NCBI RefSeq assembly: GCF_032681285.1
Contig: NZ_CP136336.1
Location: forward strand, 3,087,001 to 3,151,000
Direction: 5' to 3'
Length of the DNA stretch: 64,000 nucleotides
Origin: Piscinibacter gummiphilus
GTDB taxonomy: Bacteria; Pseudomonadota; Gammaproteobacteria; Burkholderiales; Burkholderiaceae_C
Of the stretch, positions 19,201 to 29,000 are shown one piece after another (within the stretch, counting starts at the first letter, position 1; every line of letters begins with the position of its first letter). Below the pieces are notes generated by a model. That model had not been told where the DNA came from. It did no database searches and was given only the letters and a program-made list of their open reading frames with translations. Both the position numbers and the translations under genes were made by a program.

Positions 19201-19494
19201 CCAGTACATCTGAATCGGTTGGAGAGGCAACCCGGTAGGGATTGCCGCGTGGTCTCCTTTGTCCGCGAAGCCAGTCTTGTGGCCTGGATCGCGGCGCTGT
19301 TGTCGTGACAGATATGCGTCGTGTCGAAGGCTTCATCTTGCCCAATGTGTGCAGAAAGCCGCGTCAGGGCGTGCCGATTTGCTTGTGGGAATCCGCTTAC
19401 ACGGCAACCACATCCGCTTTCAAAAAACGGAAAGATTTGCCGCCGATTTCACATGCCGGCATCTCCCCAATGACCCCATTTCACGGAGGCCTGC
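19191..19494. other. 304-bp intergenic region between response regulator copy 1 and the SDR
   Basis: No convincing small ORF is seen. It holds the downstream half of the sigma-54 promoter at 19185-19200 and an interrupted inverted repeat GGCAACCC (19226-19233) / GGGATTGCC (19238-19246) that would lie near the 5' end of the predicted leader. It also contains a relatively AT-rich segment at about 19415-19440. The function of the long leader is unknown. Confidence 0.5.
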
Positions 19495-20478
19495 ATGCCT
19501 GAACCCCGAGACAAACCCACCGTGCACAAGCAGCGCGACATCCAGCGCAGCCAGGACGAGCGCGACAAGGCCGCCAAACCCGAAGCGAAGCAGAAGGAAT
19601 CGCAGCCCGTGCAGGCCGGCCTTCGCGAGCAGCCCGGCAAGCTGCCCGCGCAGCACCTCGAGAAGCCCGGGCTCGAAGCCGATCTCGAACTCAAGCCGCG
19701 TTTTCTCGCGCCCGACTACGAAGGCAGCCGCAAGCTGCAGGGCATGGCCGCACTCATCACCGGCGGCGACTCCGGCATCGGCCGTGCGGTGGCGGTGCTC
19801 TTTGCCCGCGAAGGCGCCGACGTGGCCATCGTCTACCTCGACGAGCACGAAGACGCCGAAGAGACCCAGCGCCACGTGGAGCACGAAGGCCGGCAGTGCG
19901 TGCTGATCCCGGGCGACGTGAAAGACCCCGCTTTTTGCCGCAAGGCGGTCGACCAAGCCGTGCAGGCCTTCGGCAAGCTCGACATCCTTGTCAACAACGC
20001 CGCCTTCCAGGAGCATGCAGCCTCGCTGGAAGACATCACCGACGAGCGCCTCGACGAAACCCTGCGCACCAACGTGCACGGCTACTTCAACATGGCCCGC
20101 GCCGCGCTGCCGCACCTGCGAGAAGGTGCCAGCATCATCAACACCGGCTCGGTGACGGGGCTCGAGGGCAGCCCGCAGCTGCTCGACTACTCGGCTACCA
20201 AGGGCGCGATCCACGCCTTCACCAAGTCGCTCGCGAGCAACCTCATCTCCAAGGGCATCCGCGTCAACGCGGTGGCGCCCGGCCCGGTATGGACGCCACT
20301 CAACCCGGCCGACAAGCCGGCAGAGAAGGTCGCCGAGTTCGGCAGCCAGACGCAGATGAAGCGCGCCGCGCAGCCCGAAGAGCTGTCACCGGCGTACGTG
20401 TTCCTCGCGTCGCCGGTGTGTGCAAGCTACATCACGGGCATCGTGCTGCCCATCACGGGCAGCGTCGGGGCCGAATAG
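19495..20478 (+). CDS. SDR-family oxidoreductase with charged N-terminal extension (YghA-like)
   Basis: A 327-residue short-chain dehydrogenase. The first 75-80 residues are a Lys/Gln/Glu-rich extension typical of the YghA/general-stress SDR subgroup. The Rossmann motif 'TGGDSGIGRAVA', the 'NNAAFQEHAA' segment, catalytic Ser in 'NTGSVTG' and 'YSATKGA' (Tyr and Lys) are all present, and 'VAPGPVWTPL' follows as usual. Such proteins are often induced in stationary phase or osmotic stress; the substrate is unknown. The gene sits between two paralogous sigma-54 regulators that both point away from it, and a sigma-54 promoter lies about 300 bp upstream. Confidence 0.9.
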   Translation: MPEPRDKPTVHKQRDIQRSQDERDKAAKPEAKQKESQPVQAGLREQPGKLPAQHLEKPGLEADLELKPRFLAPDYEGSRKLQGMAALITGGDSGIGRAVAVLFAREGADVAIVYLDEHEDAEETQRHVEHEGRQCVLIPGDVKDPAFCRKAVDQAVQAFGKLDILVNNAAFQEHAASLEDITDERLDETLRTNVHGYFNMARAALPHLREGASIINTGSVTGLEGSPQLLDYSATKGAIHAFTKSLASNLISKGIRVNAVAPGPVWTPLNPADKPAEKVAEFGSQTQMKRAAQPEELSPAYVFLASPVCASYITGIVLPITGSVGAE

Positions 20479-20485
20479 CCGGCCC

Positions 20486-21892
<1,407 letters not shown>

Positions 21893-22030
21893 TCAGTCTC
21901 CGACTTCATTCGATTCCACCCGACTCTAGGCGGCTCACTCTCACGCTTCAACGGAAATCGCAAGCCCCCGCGCGTTGATGGGTCATCGCCCTCGCGCACG
22001 CGGTTTGCTCTTAGCGTCTTGCCCATCGCA

Positions 22031-24493
22031 TCACGCATGCATGTGTGCTCCGTCGCGCAGCCAGCGTCTCAGCTGCTGCGCATCCACCGGCTTGACGGCA
22101 TGCAAGTCGAAGCCCGACCTCATCGCACGCTGCACGTCTTCGTTCTGCCCGTAGCCCGAGACCGCGATCATCCGCCCCGCGTAGCCACGCGAGCGCGCGG
22201 CGAGCGCCAGTTCGAAGCCATTGAGGCCGGGCAGGCCGATGTCGACGATGGCGACATCGGGCCATTCGGCGAGCAGCGTCTCCAGGCCCGCCGTGCCGGT
22301 GTTCTCGCCGCTCACCTTGTGGCCGTCGAGCCGCAGCAGGTCGCACATCGATTGCAGCGAATCGGGGTTGTCTTCCACCACCAGCACGCGAAGGCCCGGG
22401 CGCACGGCGCTGTCGGTGTGTGCCGGCGCGGCGCGTGCCGCCTCCACCCGCGGCAGGCGCACCTCGAAGCGTGAGCCCGCAGTCGAGCTGGCGGCACTCA
22501 CCGTGCCGCCGTGCAGTTCCACCAGGCGCTTCACGAGCGAGAGCCCGATGCCCAGGCCTCCGGCCCTGCGATCCAGCGTGCGCTCGCCCTGCACGAAGAG
22601 ATCGAACACCCGTGGCAGCAGGTCCGGCGCGATGCCGTCGCCCTCGTCGACCACGCTGAAGATCACCTCGCCTTCCTGTGCGCGCACCTCCACGCCGATG
22701 CGCCGCCCGACCGGCGTGTACTTGATCGCATTGCCCACGAGGTTGGTCACCACCTGCTCCAGGCGAGACGCATCGGCCATCACCCACGCTTCGTCGAGCT
22801 GGCGCTCGATGGGGTGCCGCGAGGTGTCGCCGGTGATCGTGAGCATGTCGAGCGTGCGCCGCACGAGCAGTGCGAGATCCATCGGCTCGCACACCAAGCG
22901 CTCCTTGCCCGAGAGGATGCGCGTCATGTCGAGCAGGTCACCGATCATGTGCGAGAGGTGCAGCGTCTGGCGGCGGATGATGCCGCGGGCACTGCGCGCC
23001 TTGGCGTCCGGCATCTCGCCGTGGTGCAGCACCTCCACCGCCGTCGAGATCGCGTTCAGCGGGTTGCGCAGCTCGTGGCCCAGCATGGCGAGGAACTCAT
23101 CCTTCGACTGGCTGGCGGCCTTCAGCTGCTCGTGCGCTTCCACGAGCTGGGCCTCGACCTCCTTGCGCGCGCTGATGTCGACCATGGCGGCGATGGCGCC
23201 ACGCGGGCGCCCTTGCGCATCGCGCAACGGCACGGCGTTGGCAATGGCGTGCACCACCGGCCGGTGCGGCGCGCGGATCTCCAGCTCCGTCACCGCCACC
23301 GCCTGGCCGGTGCGCGCGGCCACGCACAGCGGCATCTCGTGGGGCAGCACCGGCCGCCCCTCGTGGAAGACGCTCGGCTCCGCGTCACCGCCGCGGCGGC
23401 CGAAGAGCTGCACCATCGTCGCGTTGCGCAGCACGTTTTCGCAGTCGCGGTCCTGCGCGAAGGCGAGGCCGATGGGTGAGCTGTTGAAGAGCGTCTCGAA
23501 TTCGTCGGCCTTGCGCCGAAGCACATCGCGCGCCGCCTGGTCTCGCTCGTGCGAGGCTTGCAGCGCGTCGCGCAGCGCCGCGATCTCGCGCACGTGCACC
23601 GTGCCCAAACGGGCCGCGCCACCGTCGCGCGCCAGTGCCTCCAGCGGGCGCCGGATGCGCCGCGCGAGCAGCAGCGCCATCGTCACACCCAGCAGCAGGC
23701 AGGCCGCCGCCGTGGCCCAGGCGATGCCGATGGAGCGGATCTGCCCGGCCGCCACCGGCGCCGTGGCCATGTCGCGGCGCACGCCCCAGCCGGCGAGCAG
23801 CACGCTGCGGGTTGCGGCATCCGTGCTCACGCCGGGGACAGCCGTGTCGGGCAGGCGCTTGCCCACGTGCTGCGGGTCGGTGGAGCGTGCGATGACACGC
23901 CGCTCGCGGTCGAAGAGCACGCTGTAGCCCTCGCTCGGCGCCGAGCGTTTGACGATCACCTGCCAGGCGGCCCAGGACACCCACACGCCGAGCCCGAAGC
24001 GCAGGTTGCCATCGATCACCACGGGAATCGCGATCACGGTCGCGGCCTGCCCGCTCGGCGGGTGTTGGAGCAGGTTGCTGACGAGCGGCTTCTCGTCCCA
24101 CAGCATCTGGCGAAAACCTGGCACCGGGGGCAGCGTGCCGCGACGCGCAGCGCCCGTGGTGTCGAAGATGACGAGGCCACGCGTGTCGGTGAGGAAGCTG
24201 CCCTTCCAGCCGCTGCGCAGCGGCCCACGCCCGGCGATGGCACGCTCGAAGTCACGCACGTCGCCATGCCGCAGCGATTCGGAGAGCGCCACGATGCGCA
24301 GCGCCTCGATCGTCGCCTGCATTTCGTTCTCGACGGCCTCGGCCAGCACCTGGGCCTCGCGGTCGAGGTCGAGGCGCAGACGCTGCTGCTCGCTGCGCAT
24401 CTTCTCCAGCAGCAGGTACGACATGAGCAGGGCCACGGGCACCGTGGCCACGAGCAGCATGGCCACGAAGGCGGTGCGCAGCGAGACCTTCAT
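22031..24493 (-). CDS. Membrane hybrid sensor histidine kinase with C-terminal receiver
   Basis: The start is the ATG at 24493 (MKVSLRTAFVAMLL), giving 820 residues. Order of parts: TM helix 1 (about 8-29); periplasmic sensor region (30-250, Cache-like); TM helix 2 (about 255-277); a PAS-like segment (about 330-440, starting 'FETLFNSSPIGLAFA'); HisKA with the phospho-acceptor in 'LGHELRNPLN' (H473); HATPase with N-box 'NLVGNAIKYTP' (N588) and 'GGLGIGLSLV'; and a receiver (about 702-815) with Asp in 'VDIGLPG' (D751) and Lys 'VKPV' (K801). It probably feeds phosphate to the sigma-54 regulator encoded just downstream. The ligand is unknown. Confidence 0.93.
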   Translation of the reverse strand: MKVSLRTAFVAMLLVATVPVALLMSYLLLEKMRSEQQRLRLDLDREAQVLAEAVENEMQATIEALRIVALSESLRHGDVRDFERAIAGRGPLRSGWKGSFLTDTRGLVIFDTTGAARRGTLPPVPGFRQMLWDEKPLVSNLLQHPPSGQAATVIAIPVVIDGNLRFGLGVWVSWAAWQVIVKRSAPSEGYSVLFDRERRVIARSTDPQHVGKRLPDTAVPGVSTDAATRSVLLAGWGVRRDMATAPVAAGQIRSIGIAWATAAACLLLGVTMALLLARRIRRPLEALARDGGAARLGTVHVREIAALRDALQASHERDQAARDVLRRKADEFETLFNSSPIGLAFAQDRDCENVLRNATMVQLFGRRGGDAEPSVFHEGRPVLPHEMPLCVAARTGQAVAVTELEIRAPHRPVVHAIANAVPLRDAQGRPRGAIAAMVDISARKEVEAQLVEAHEQLKAASQSKDEFLAMLGHELRNPLNAISTAVEVLHHGEMPDAKARSARGIIRRQTLHLSHMIGDLLDMTRILSGKERLVCEPMDLALLVRRTLDMLTITGDTSRHPIERQLDEAWVMADASRLEQVVTNLVGNAIKYTPVGRRIGVEVRAQEGEVIFSVVDEGDGIAPDLLPRVFDLFVQGERTLDRRAGGLGIGLSLVKRLVELHGGTVSAASSTAGSRFEVRLPRVEAARAAPAHTDSAVRPGLRVLVVEDNPDSLQSMCDLLRLDGHKVSGENTGTAGLETLLAEWPDVAIVDIGLPGLNGFELALAARSRGYAGRMIAVSGYGQNEDVQRAMRSGFDLHAVKPVDAQQLRRWLRDGAHMHA

Positions 24494-24515
24494 CGCCACC
24501 CGCCTTCGCGCGCAG

Positions 24516-24531
24516 CGGCACGCCGTTTGCT
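24516..24531 (+). promoter_or_regulatory. Sigma-54 promoter upstream of rpoN
   Basis: CGGCACGccgtTTGCT: -24 GG at 24517-24518, ten bases, -12 GC at 24529-24530; near-perfect match to the consensus with GGCACG and TTGC both present. Predicted start near 24542, about 168 nt before the rpoN ATG. It lies 23 bp from the start codon of the divergent hybrid kinase. It implies that this sigma-54 gene is transcribed by sigma-54 itself. Confidence 0.7.
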
Positions 24532-24709
24532 GCAAAAGCTGCCGGTGACCGGAAAAGTCTTCCGCCGGCGCGCCACCCGGCGTGCCGCGCCGCGAACGCC
24601 GCAGCGCGAGCAATCACGGGGCCTGCCGCCCGTCACGCCGGGCCCGCCGCCGCCAAGGCACGGTCGTTGCATTGAGGCTTGCCCATCTTTGGCTCTCACA
24701 CGGCTTTCA

Positions 24710-26152
24710 ATGACCTCGATGTACTTGCATACCGAGCAACGCCAGCAGCAAGGGCTTTCGCCGCGTTTGCAGCAAGCGGTGCGCCTGCTCCAGTTGTCGT
24801 CGCTCGATTTCGCGCATGAAGTGCAGGCCGCCGTCGACAGCAACCCCTTCCTCGACACGGTGGACGACGAAGCGCCCGACGAAGCTGCCGCCGCCGCGCC
24901 CGACATGCCGCTGCCCGAGGCCACGCATGCCGACGCCCTGGAAGCGCCGGCCGTCACCATGGCCGACGAGGGTGGCGACGCCCAGGACAGCTGGCAGACC
25001 GCCGGCCCGTCCGACACCCCGCGCAGCGACGACCTCGACGCCTCGCCGATGAACCGCGTGGCCGCCGAGACCTCGCTCAGCGAATACCTGCTGCGCCAGT
25101 TGCATGTGCTGCCCATCCCGCCGCGCGACATGCTGCTCGCCGAGGCCATCGTCGAGTCGCTCGACGACGACGGCTACCTGCGCATGGACGACCTCTCCGA
25201 GCTGATCCCCGTGATCGAGCTCGACCCCGCCGTCACCGTGCCCGAGTTGCAGATCGCACTCAAGCGCGTGCAGTCGCTCGAGCCTGCCGGCGTGGGCGCG
25301 CGCAGCGTGGTCGAGTGCCTGCTGCTGCAACTCGACGGCATCGAGGACGCGCGTGAGCGTGAATTGGTGCGCCTCCTCGTGTCGGAAAAACTCGAGAGCC
25401 TCGCGCACAAGGATGCCGCAACGCTCGCCAAGCAACTGGGCCGCCCGGTCGACGAAGTGGCCGCGGCCTGTGCCCGCATCCGCCGCCTCGACCCGCGCCC
25501 CGGGTGGCGCTTCGGCTCGGCCGACATCCGCTACATCACGCCCGACGTGATCGTGAAGAAGGTGCGCAACAACTGGACGGTGTCGCTCAACCCCGCCATC
25601 GTGCCCAAGGTGCGGCTGCACCGCGTGTACGCCGAGATGTTCCAGCGCCACCAGCAGGCGCAGCACCCCGAGCTCGCCTCGCAGCTGCGCGAGGCCCGCT
25701 GGACGCTGCGCAACGTGGAGCAGCGCTTCGCCACCATCCTCGGCGTGGCGCAAGCCATCGTGAAGCGCCAGCACCACTTCTTCGACTACGGGCCGCTCGC
25801 GATGAAGCCGATGGGCCTGAAGGAGATCGCCGAGGAGGTGGGCGTGCACGAGTCGACCGTCTCGCGCGTCACCAACAACAAGTACATGGCCACGCCGAGC
25901 GGCGTGTTCGAGCTCAAGTACTTCTTCTCGCGCGCGATGACGGCCACGAGCGGCACCGCGTTCTCGGGCACCGCGATCCGCGGGCTCATCAAGGACATGA
26001 TCGAGAACGAGAAGCCCGACAACCCGCTGTCGGATGCCGAGATCACCCGCCAGCTCGCACAGCAAGGCTTCGTGGTGGCGCGCCGCACGGTCACCAAGTA
26101 CCGCCACCTGTTGAAGGTGGAGCCGGTGGAGCGGCGGCGCAACGGCACCTGA
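24710..26152 (+). CDS. rpoN: RNA polymerase sigma-54 factor (probably a second copy)
   Basis: A 480-residue RpoN starting at MTSMYLHTEQ (an internal ATG at 24719 is also possible). Region I is Gln/Leu-rich ('SPRLQQAVRLLQLSSLDFAH'), region II is acidic (about 45-110), and region III holds the core-binding and DNA-binding parts ('KEIAEEVGVHESTVSRVTNN' helix-turn-helix and 'FFSRAM'). The RpoN box near residues 457-465 reads ARRTVTKYR instead of the canonical ARRTVAKYR. The usual Burkholderiales context (lptB upstream, hpf/ptsN downstream) is absent here, so I infer an additional rpoN copy dedicated to local genes. A sigma-54 promoter lies upstream. Confidence 0.95.
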   Translation: MTSMYLHTEQRQQQGLSPRLQQAVRLLQLSSLDFAHEVQAAVDSNPFLDTVDDEAPDEAAAAAPDMPLPEATHADALEAPAVTMADEGGDAQDSWQTAGPSDTPRSDDLDASPMNRVAAETSLSEYLLRQLHVLPIPPRDMLLAEAIVESLDDDGYLRMDDLSELIPVIELDPAVTVPELQIALKRVQSLEPAGVGARSVVECLLLQLDGIEDARERELVRLLVSEKLESLAHKDAATLAKQLGRPVDEVAAACARIRRLDPRPGWRFGSADIRYITPDVIVKKVRNNWTVSLNPAIVPKVRLHRVYAEMFQRHQQAQHPELASQLREARWTLRNVEQRFATILGVAQAIVKRQHHFFDYGPLAMKPMGLKEIAEEVGVHESTVSRVTNNKYMATPSGVFELKYFFSRAMTATSGTAFSGTAIRGLIKDMIENEKPDNPLSDAEITRQLAQQGFVVARRTVTKYRHLLKVEPVERRRNGT

Positions 26153-26155
26153 GGC

Positions 26156-26171
26156 GGGCACCGCGCTTGCC
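26156..26171 (+). promoter_or_regulatory. Sigma-54 promoter at the ABC-receiver fusion gene
   Basis: GGGCACCgcgcTTGCC: GG at 26157-26158, ten bases, GC at 26169-26170, with GGCAC and TTGC intact. It lies in the 31-bp gap between rpoN and the fusion gene. The predicted start (about 26182) falls at the ATG (26184), so the transcript would be leaderless or nearly so. That is unusual and lowers my confidence that the site works alone. Confidence 0.5.
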
Positions 26172-26183
26172 GCGGCAGGCGCA

Positions 26184-29000
26184 ATGACCCCTTCGCACAA
26201 CCGCCGCCGCGTCCTTGCCGGCCTCTGGGACGCCGCCTGGCTTTACCGTCGCCGCACGCTGGCGGCCATCGGCCTGCTGTTGCTGGCGAAGGTGGCCACG
26301 GTGTGCGTGCCGCTGCTGCTGAAAGCCATCGTCGACCAGTTCAGCCGCCCCGAAGGGCTGGCGCAAAGCGTGCCGCAAAGCGCTGCGCCCGACCTGCCCG
26401 CCGGGCAGATCGTGCTCGTGATCCCGGTCTTCCTGCTGCTGTCGTATGCGCTGCTGCGCTTCGCCGGCACGCTCTTCACCGAGCTGCGCGACCTGGTGTT
26501 CGCTCCCGTGACGCGGCGCACGGTGATCGCGATGTCGCAGCGTGCCTTCTCGCACCTGCTCTCCTTGAGCCCGCGCTTCCACGTGCAGCGCAACACCGGC
26601 TCGCTGATCCGCGACGTGGAGCGTGGCACCGCAGGCGTGGGTTTCCTGCTCGGTGCCGGGCTCTTCACCGTGGTGCCCACGCTGGTGGAATTCGTCGGCG
26701 TGCTGCTGGTGATGGCCAGCGGCTACAGCCTGTGGTTCACGCTCATCATCATGGTGACCTTCGTGGTCTACGGCGCGGTGACGATGGGGCTCACGCAGAA
26801 GCGAGAGCTGCGCCAGCGCCGCGTCAACGAGATGGACTCGCGCGCCAACGGCCGGCTGGTCGACAGCCTGCTCAACTACGAGACCGTCAAGACCTACGCC
26901 CGCGAAGACTACGAGCGCCGCCGCTACGCCGAGATCTGCGACGAATGGGTGCGCGGCAGCGTGCACAACCAGCGCGCCCTCTCGGGCCTGCACATCAGCC
27001 AGAGCGCCATCATCGCGGGCGGCGTGGCCGCGGTGATGATGCTTGCCGCCGAGCAGACGGTGCGCGGCGTGATGACAGTGGGCGACCTCGTGCTCGTCAA
27101 CGCCTACGTGATCCAGATCTGCATGCCGCTCAATGCGCTCGGCTTCGTGTTTCGCGAGGCCAGCGATGCACTCGTCAACACCGAGAAGCTCTTCAACCTG
27201 CTCGACCAGCGACCCGACATTGCCGACCAGCCTGGCACGCCGCCGCTGCAGGTGAAGGAAGGCGTGGTCAGCTTCGAGAACGTCGACTTCTCGTATGAGG
27301 CCGGCCGCCAGGTGCTCTACGGCGCCTCGCTCACCATCGGCGCCGGGCAGACGGTGGCGGTGGTCGGCGGCAGCGGCTCGGGCAAGTCGACGCTCGCGCG
27401 CCTGCTGCTGCGCCTGTACGACGTGAACCAAGGCCGCATCACCGTCGACGGGCAGGACATCCGCCACACCACGGTCGGCTCGCTGCGCGAGGCCATCGGC
27501 GTGGTGCCGCAAGACACGGTGCTCTTCAACGACACCATCGCCTACAACATCGCCTACGGCCGCCAGGGCGCCGGCATGGCCGATGTGATCGAAGCGGCCA
27601 AGGCCGCGCAGGTGCACGAGTTCATCCTCTCGCTGCCGCAGCAGTACGAGACGACCGTCGGCGAACGGGGGCTCAAGCTCTCGGGCGGCGAGAAGCAGCG
27701 CATCGCCATCGCACGCGCGTTTCTCAAGAACCCGCCGATCATGATCTTCGACGAGGCCACCTCCGCGCTCGACACCCGCGCCGAGCGCGCCATCCAGAGC
27801 GAACTCGACCGCATCGCCGAAGGCCGCACCACCCTCGTCATCGCGCACCGGCTCTCCACCATCGTCAACGCCGACGAGATCGTGGTGATGGACAAGGGCC
27901 GCATCGTCGAGCGCGGCAAGCACGACGACCTGCTCGCCCACGGCGGCCTCTACGCCCAGCTGTGGAGCCTGCAACGCCAGCAGGCGCAGTTCGAGCGCCT
28001 GGAGCGGCAGCTGGCGCGCCAGCCGGTGAACCTCGTGGCGCTGGTGGCAAACGCGATCGACGGGCTGCGCGAAGCGATCGACGCACGCCAGGTGCGGCTC
28101 TACACCGATGTCGACATCGACAACGCCAGCGTCACCGGCGACCCCACCACACTCGCGCAGGCGCTGCGCGAGGTCTGCGTCTGGGCCCTCGACGCCACGC
28201 CGGTGGGCGGCCGCGTGGCGATCAAGCTCGACCGCGTGGAGGGCCGCGTGCGCCTGAGCGTGACCGACGGCCGCGATGCCGCGTCGTCGCCCCACCTGGC
28301 GGCGAGCGACTGGCAGCGCCCGCACGGCACCGACACGCCGGTCGACCCGATGGAGCTGCGCTCCACGCTCGAGCGCCAGGGTGGCACCTTCCACATCGAG
28401 CCGCCCGGCTCCGTCAAGGGCATGCGCTACGTGATGGAGCTGCCGCTCAGGGCGGTGACCGTCGAGCCCGCCGCGCCGGCGAGGGGCGAAGAGCCCCCGA
28501 TGCACACACCGGCCGACCCCTTGCAGGGCCTCTCGATCATGGTGATCGACGACAACGCCGATGCACGCGAAGCGCTGGGCATGGTGCTCTCGGTGCAGGG
28601 TGCCGAGGTGCTGTCGTTCGGCCGCGGCCACGATGCACTCTCGTGGCTGGCCAGCCACCCGAGCGGCCAATGGCCCGACCTGCTGGTGTGCGACATCATG
28701 CTCGACGAAGAAGATGGCCACACCGTGATGCGCCAGGTGCGGCAGCTCGAAGAGGAGCGCCACGTGCCGCTCGATCGCAGCATGCCCGCCATCGCACTCA
28801 CGGGCTTGGCCGAAGCCGGCGACCGCATGCGCGCGCTGATGGCCGGCTTCCAGGTGCACCTGGTCAAGCCGGTCGAGCCCGACGAGCTGATCCAGACCCT
28901 CTTCAACCTCGCCGGCCGCCACGGCGGCGACTCGGCGCCGGGAGCCCTGCCGCCCACCGGCATGCCGCCTCCTGCATCCCCCAGACCGGAGATCCACTGA
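26184..29000 (+). CDS. Atm1-type ABC exporter fused to a degenerate histidine-kinase ATPase domain and a receiver domain
   Basis: A 938-residue single open frame. Residues 1-335 are a type IV ABC membrane domain with six hydrophobic segments and the Atm1/ABCB7 signature 'LLNYETVKTYARE' (229-241). Residues 360-590 are a complete ATPase: Walker A 'GGSGSGKST' (395-403), signature 'LSGGE' (499-503), Walker B 'IMIFDEA' (519-525), H-loop H555. Residues about 615-756 have the strand/helix pattern of a HATPase_c domain ('VNLVALVANAIDGLREAIDA', 'GDPTTLAQALREVCVWALDA') but lack the N-box Asn and the glycine boxes, so ATP binding there is doubtful. Residues 784-910 are an intact receiver (D789, D790, phospho-acceptor D837, T873, K895). 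No HisKA is present. I know of no described family with this order; it suggests export gated by phosphorylation. Confidence 0.9.
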   Translation: MTPSHNRRRVLAGLWDAAWLYRRRTLAAIGLLLLAKVATVCVPLLLKAIVDQFSRPEGLAQSVPQSAAPDLPAGQIVLVIPVFLLLSYALLRFAGTLFTELRDLVFAPVTRRTVIAMSQRAFSHLLSLSPRFHVQRNTGSLIRDVERGTAGVGFLLGAGLFTVVPTLVEFVGVLLVMASGYSLWFTLIIMVTFVVYGAVTMGLTQKRELRQRRVNEMDSRANGRLVDSLLNYETVKTYAREDYERRRYAEICDEWVRGSVHNQRALSGLHISQSAIIAGGVAAVMMLAAEQTVRGVMTVGDLVLVNAYVIQICMPLNALGFVFREASDALVNTEKLFNLLDQRPDIADQPGTPPLQVKEGVVSFENVDFSYEAGRQVLYGASLTIGAGQTVAVVGGSGSGKSTLARLLLRLYDVNQGRITVDGQDIRHTTVGSLREAIGVVPQDTVLFNDTIAYNIAYGRQGAGMADVIEAAKAAQVHEFILSLPQQYETTVGERGLKLSGGEKQRIAIARAFLKNPPIMIFDEATSALDTRAERAIQSELDRIAEGRTTLVIAHRLSTIVNADEIVVMDKGRIVERGKHDDLLAHGGLYAQLWSLQRQQAQFERLERQLARQPVNLVALVANAIDGLREAIDARQVRLYTDVDIDNASVTGDPTTLAQALREVCVWALDATPVGGRVAIKLDRVEGRVRLSVTDGRDAASSPHLAASDWQRPHGTDTPVDPMELRSTLERQGGTFHIEPPGSVKGMRYVMELPLRAVTVEPAAPARGEEPPMHTPADPLQGLSIMVIDDNADAREALGMVLSVQGAEVLSFGRGHDALSWLASHPSGQWPDLLVCDIMLDEEDGHTVMRQVRQLEEERHVPLDRSMPAIALTGLAEAGDRMRALMAGFQVHLVKPVEPDELIQTLFNLAGRHGGDSAPGALPPTGMPPPASPRPEIH

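Noticed and set aside
19368..19382. A possible sigma-54 site GG...TTTGC closer to the SDR
   Set aside because: The spacing between GG and GC is eleven bases, not ten; sigma-54 tolerates no such change well.
21994..22009. A sigma-54-like sequence CGCACGcggtTTGCT on the plus strand
   Set aside because: The essential -24 GG is CG, and it points into the 3' end of the convergent kinase gene, where no plus-strand gene follows.
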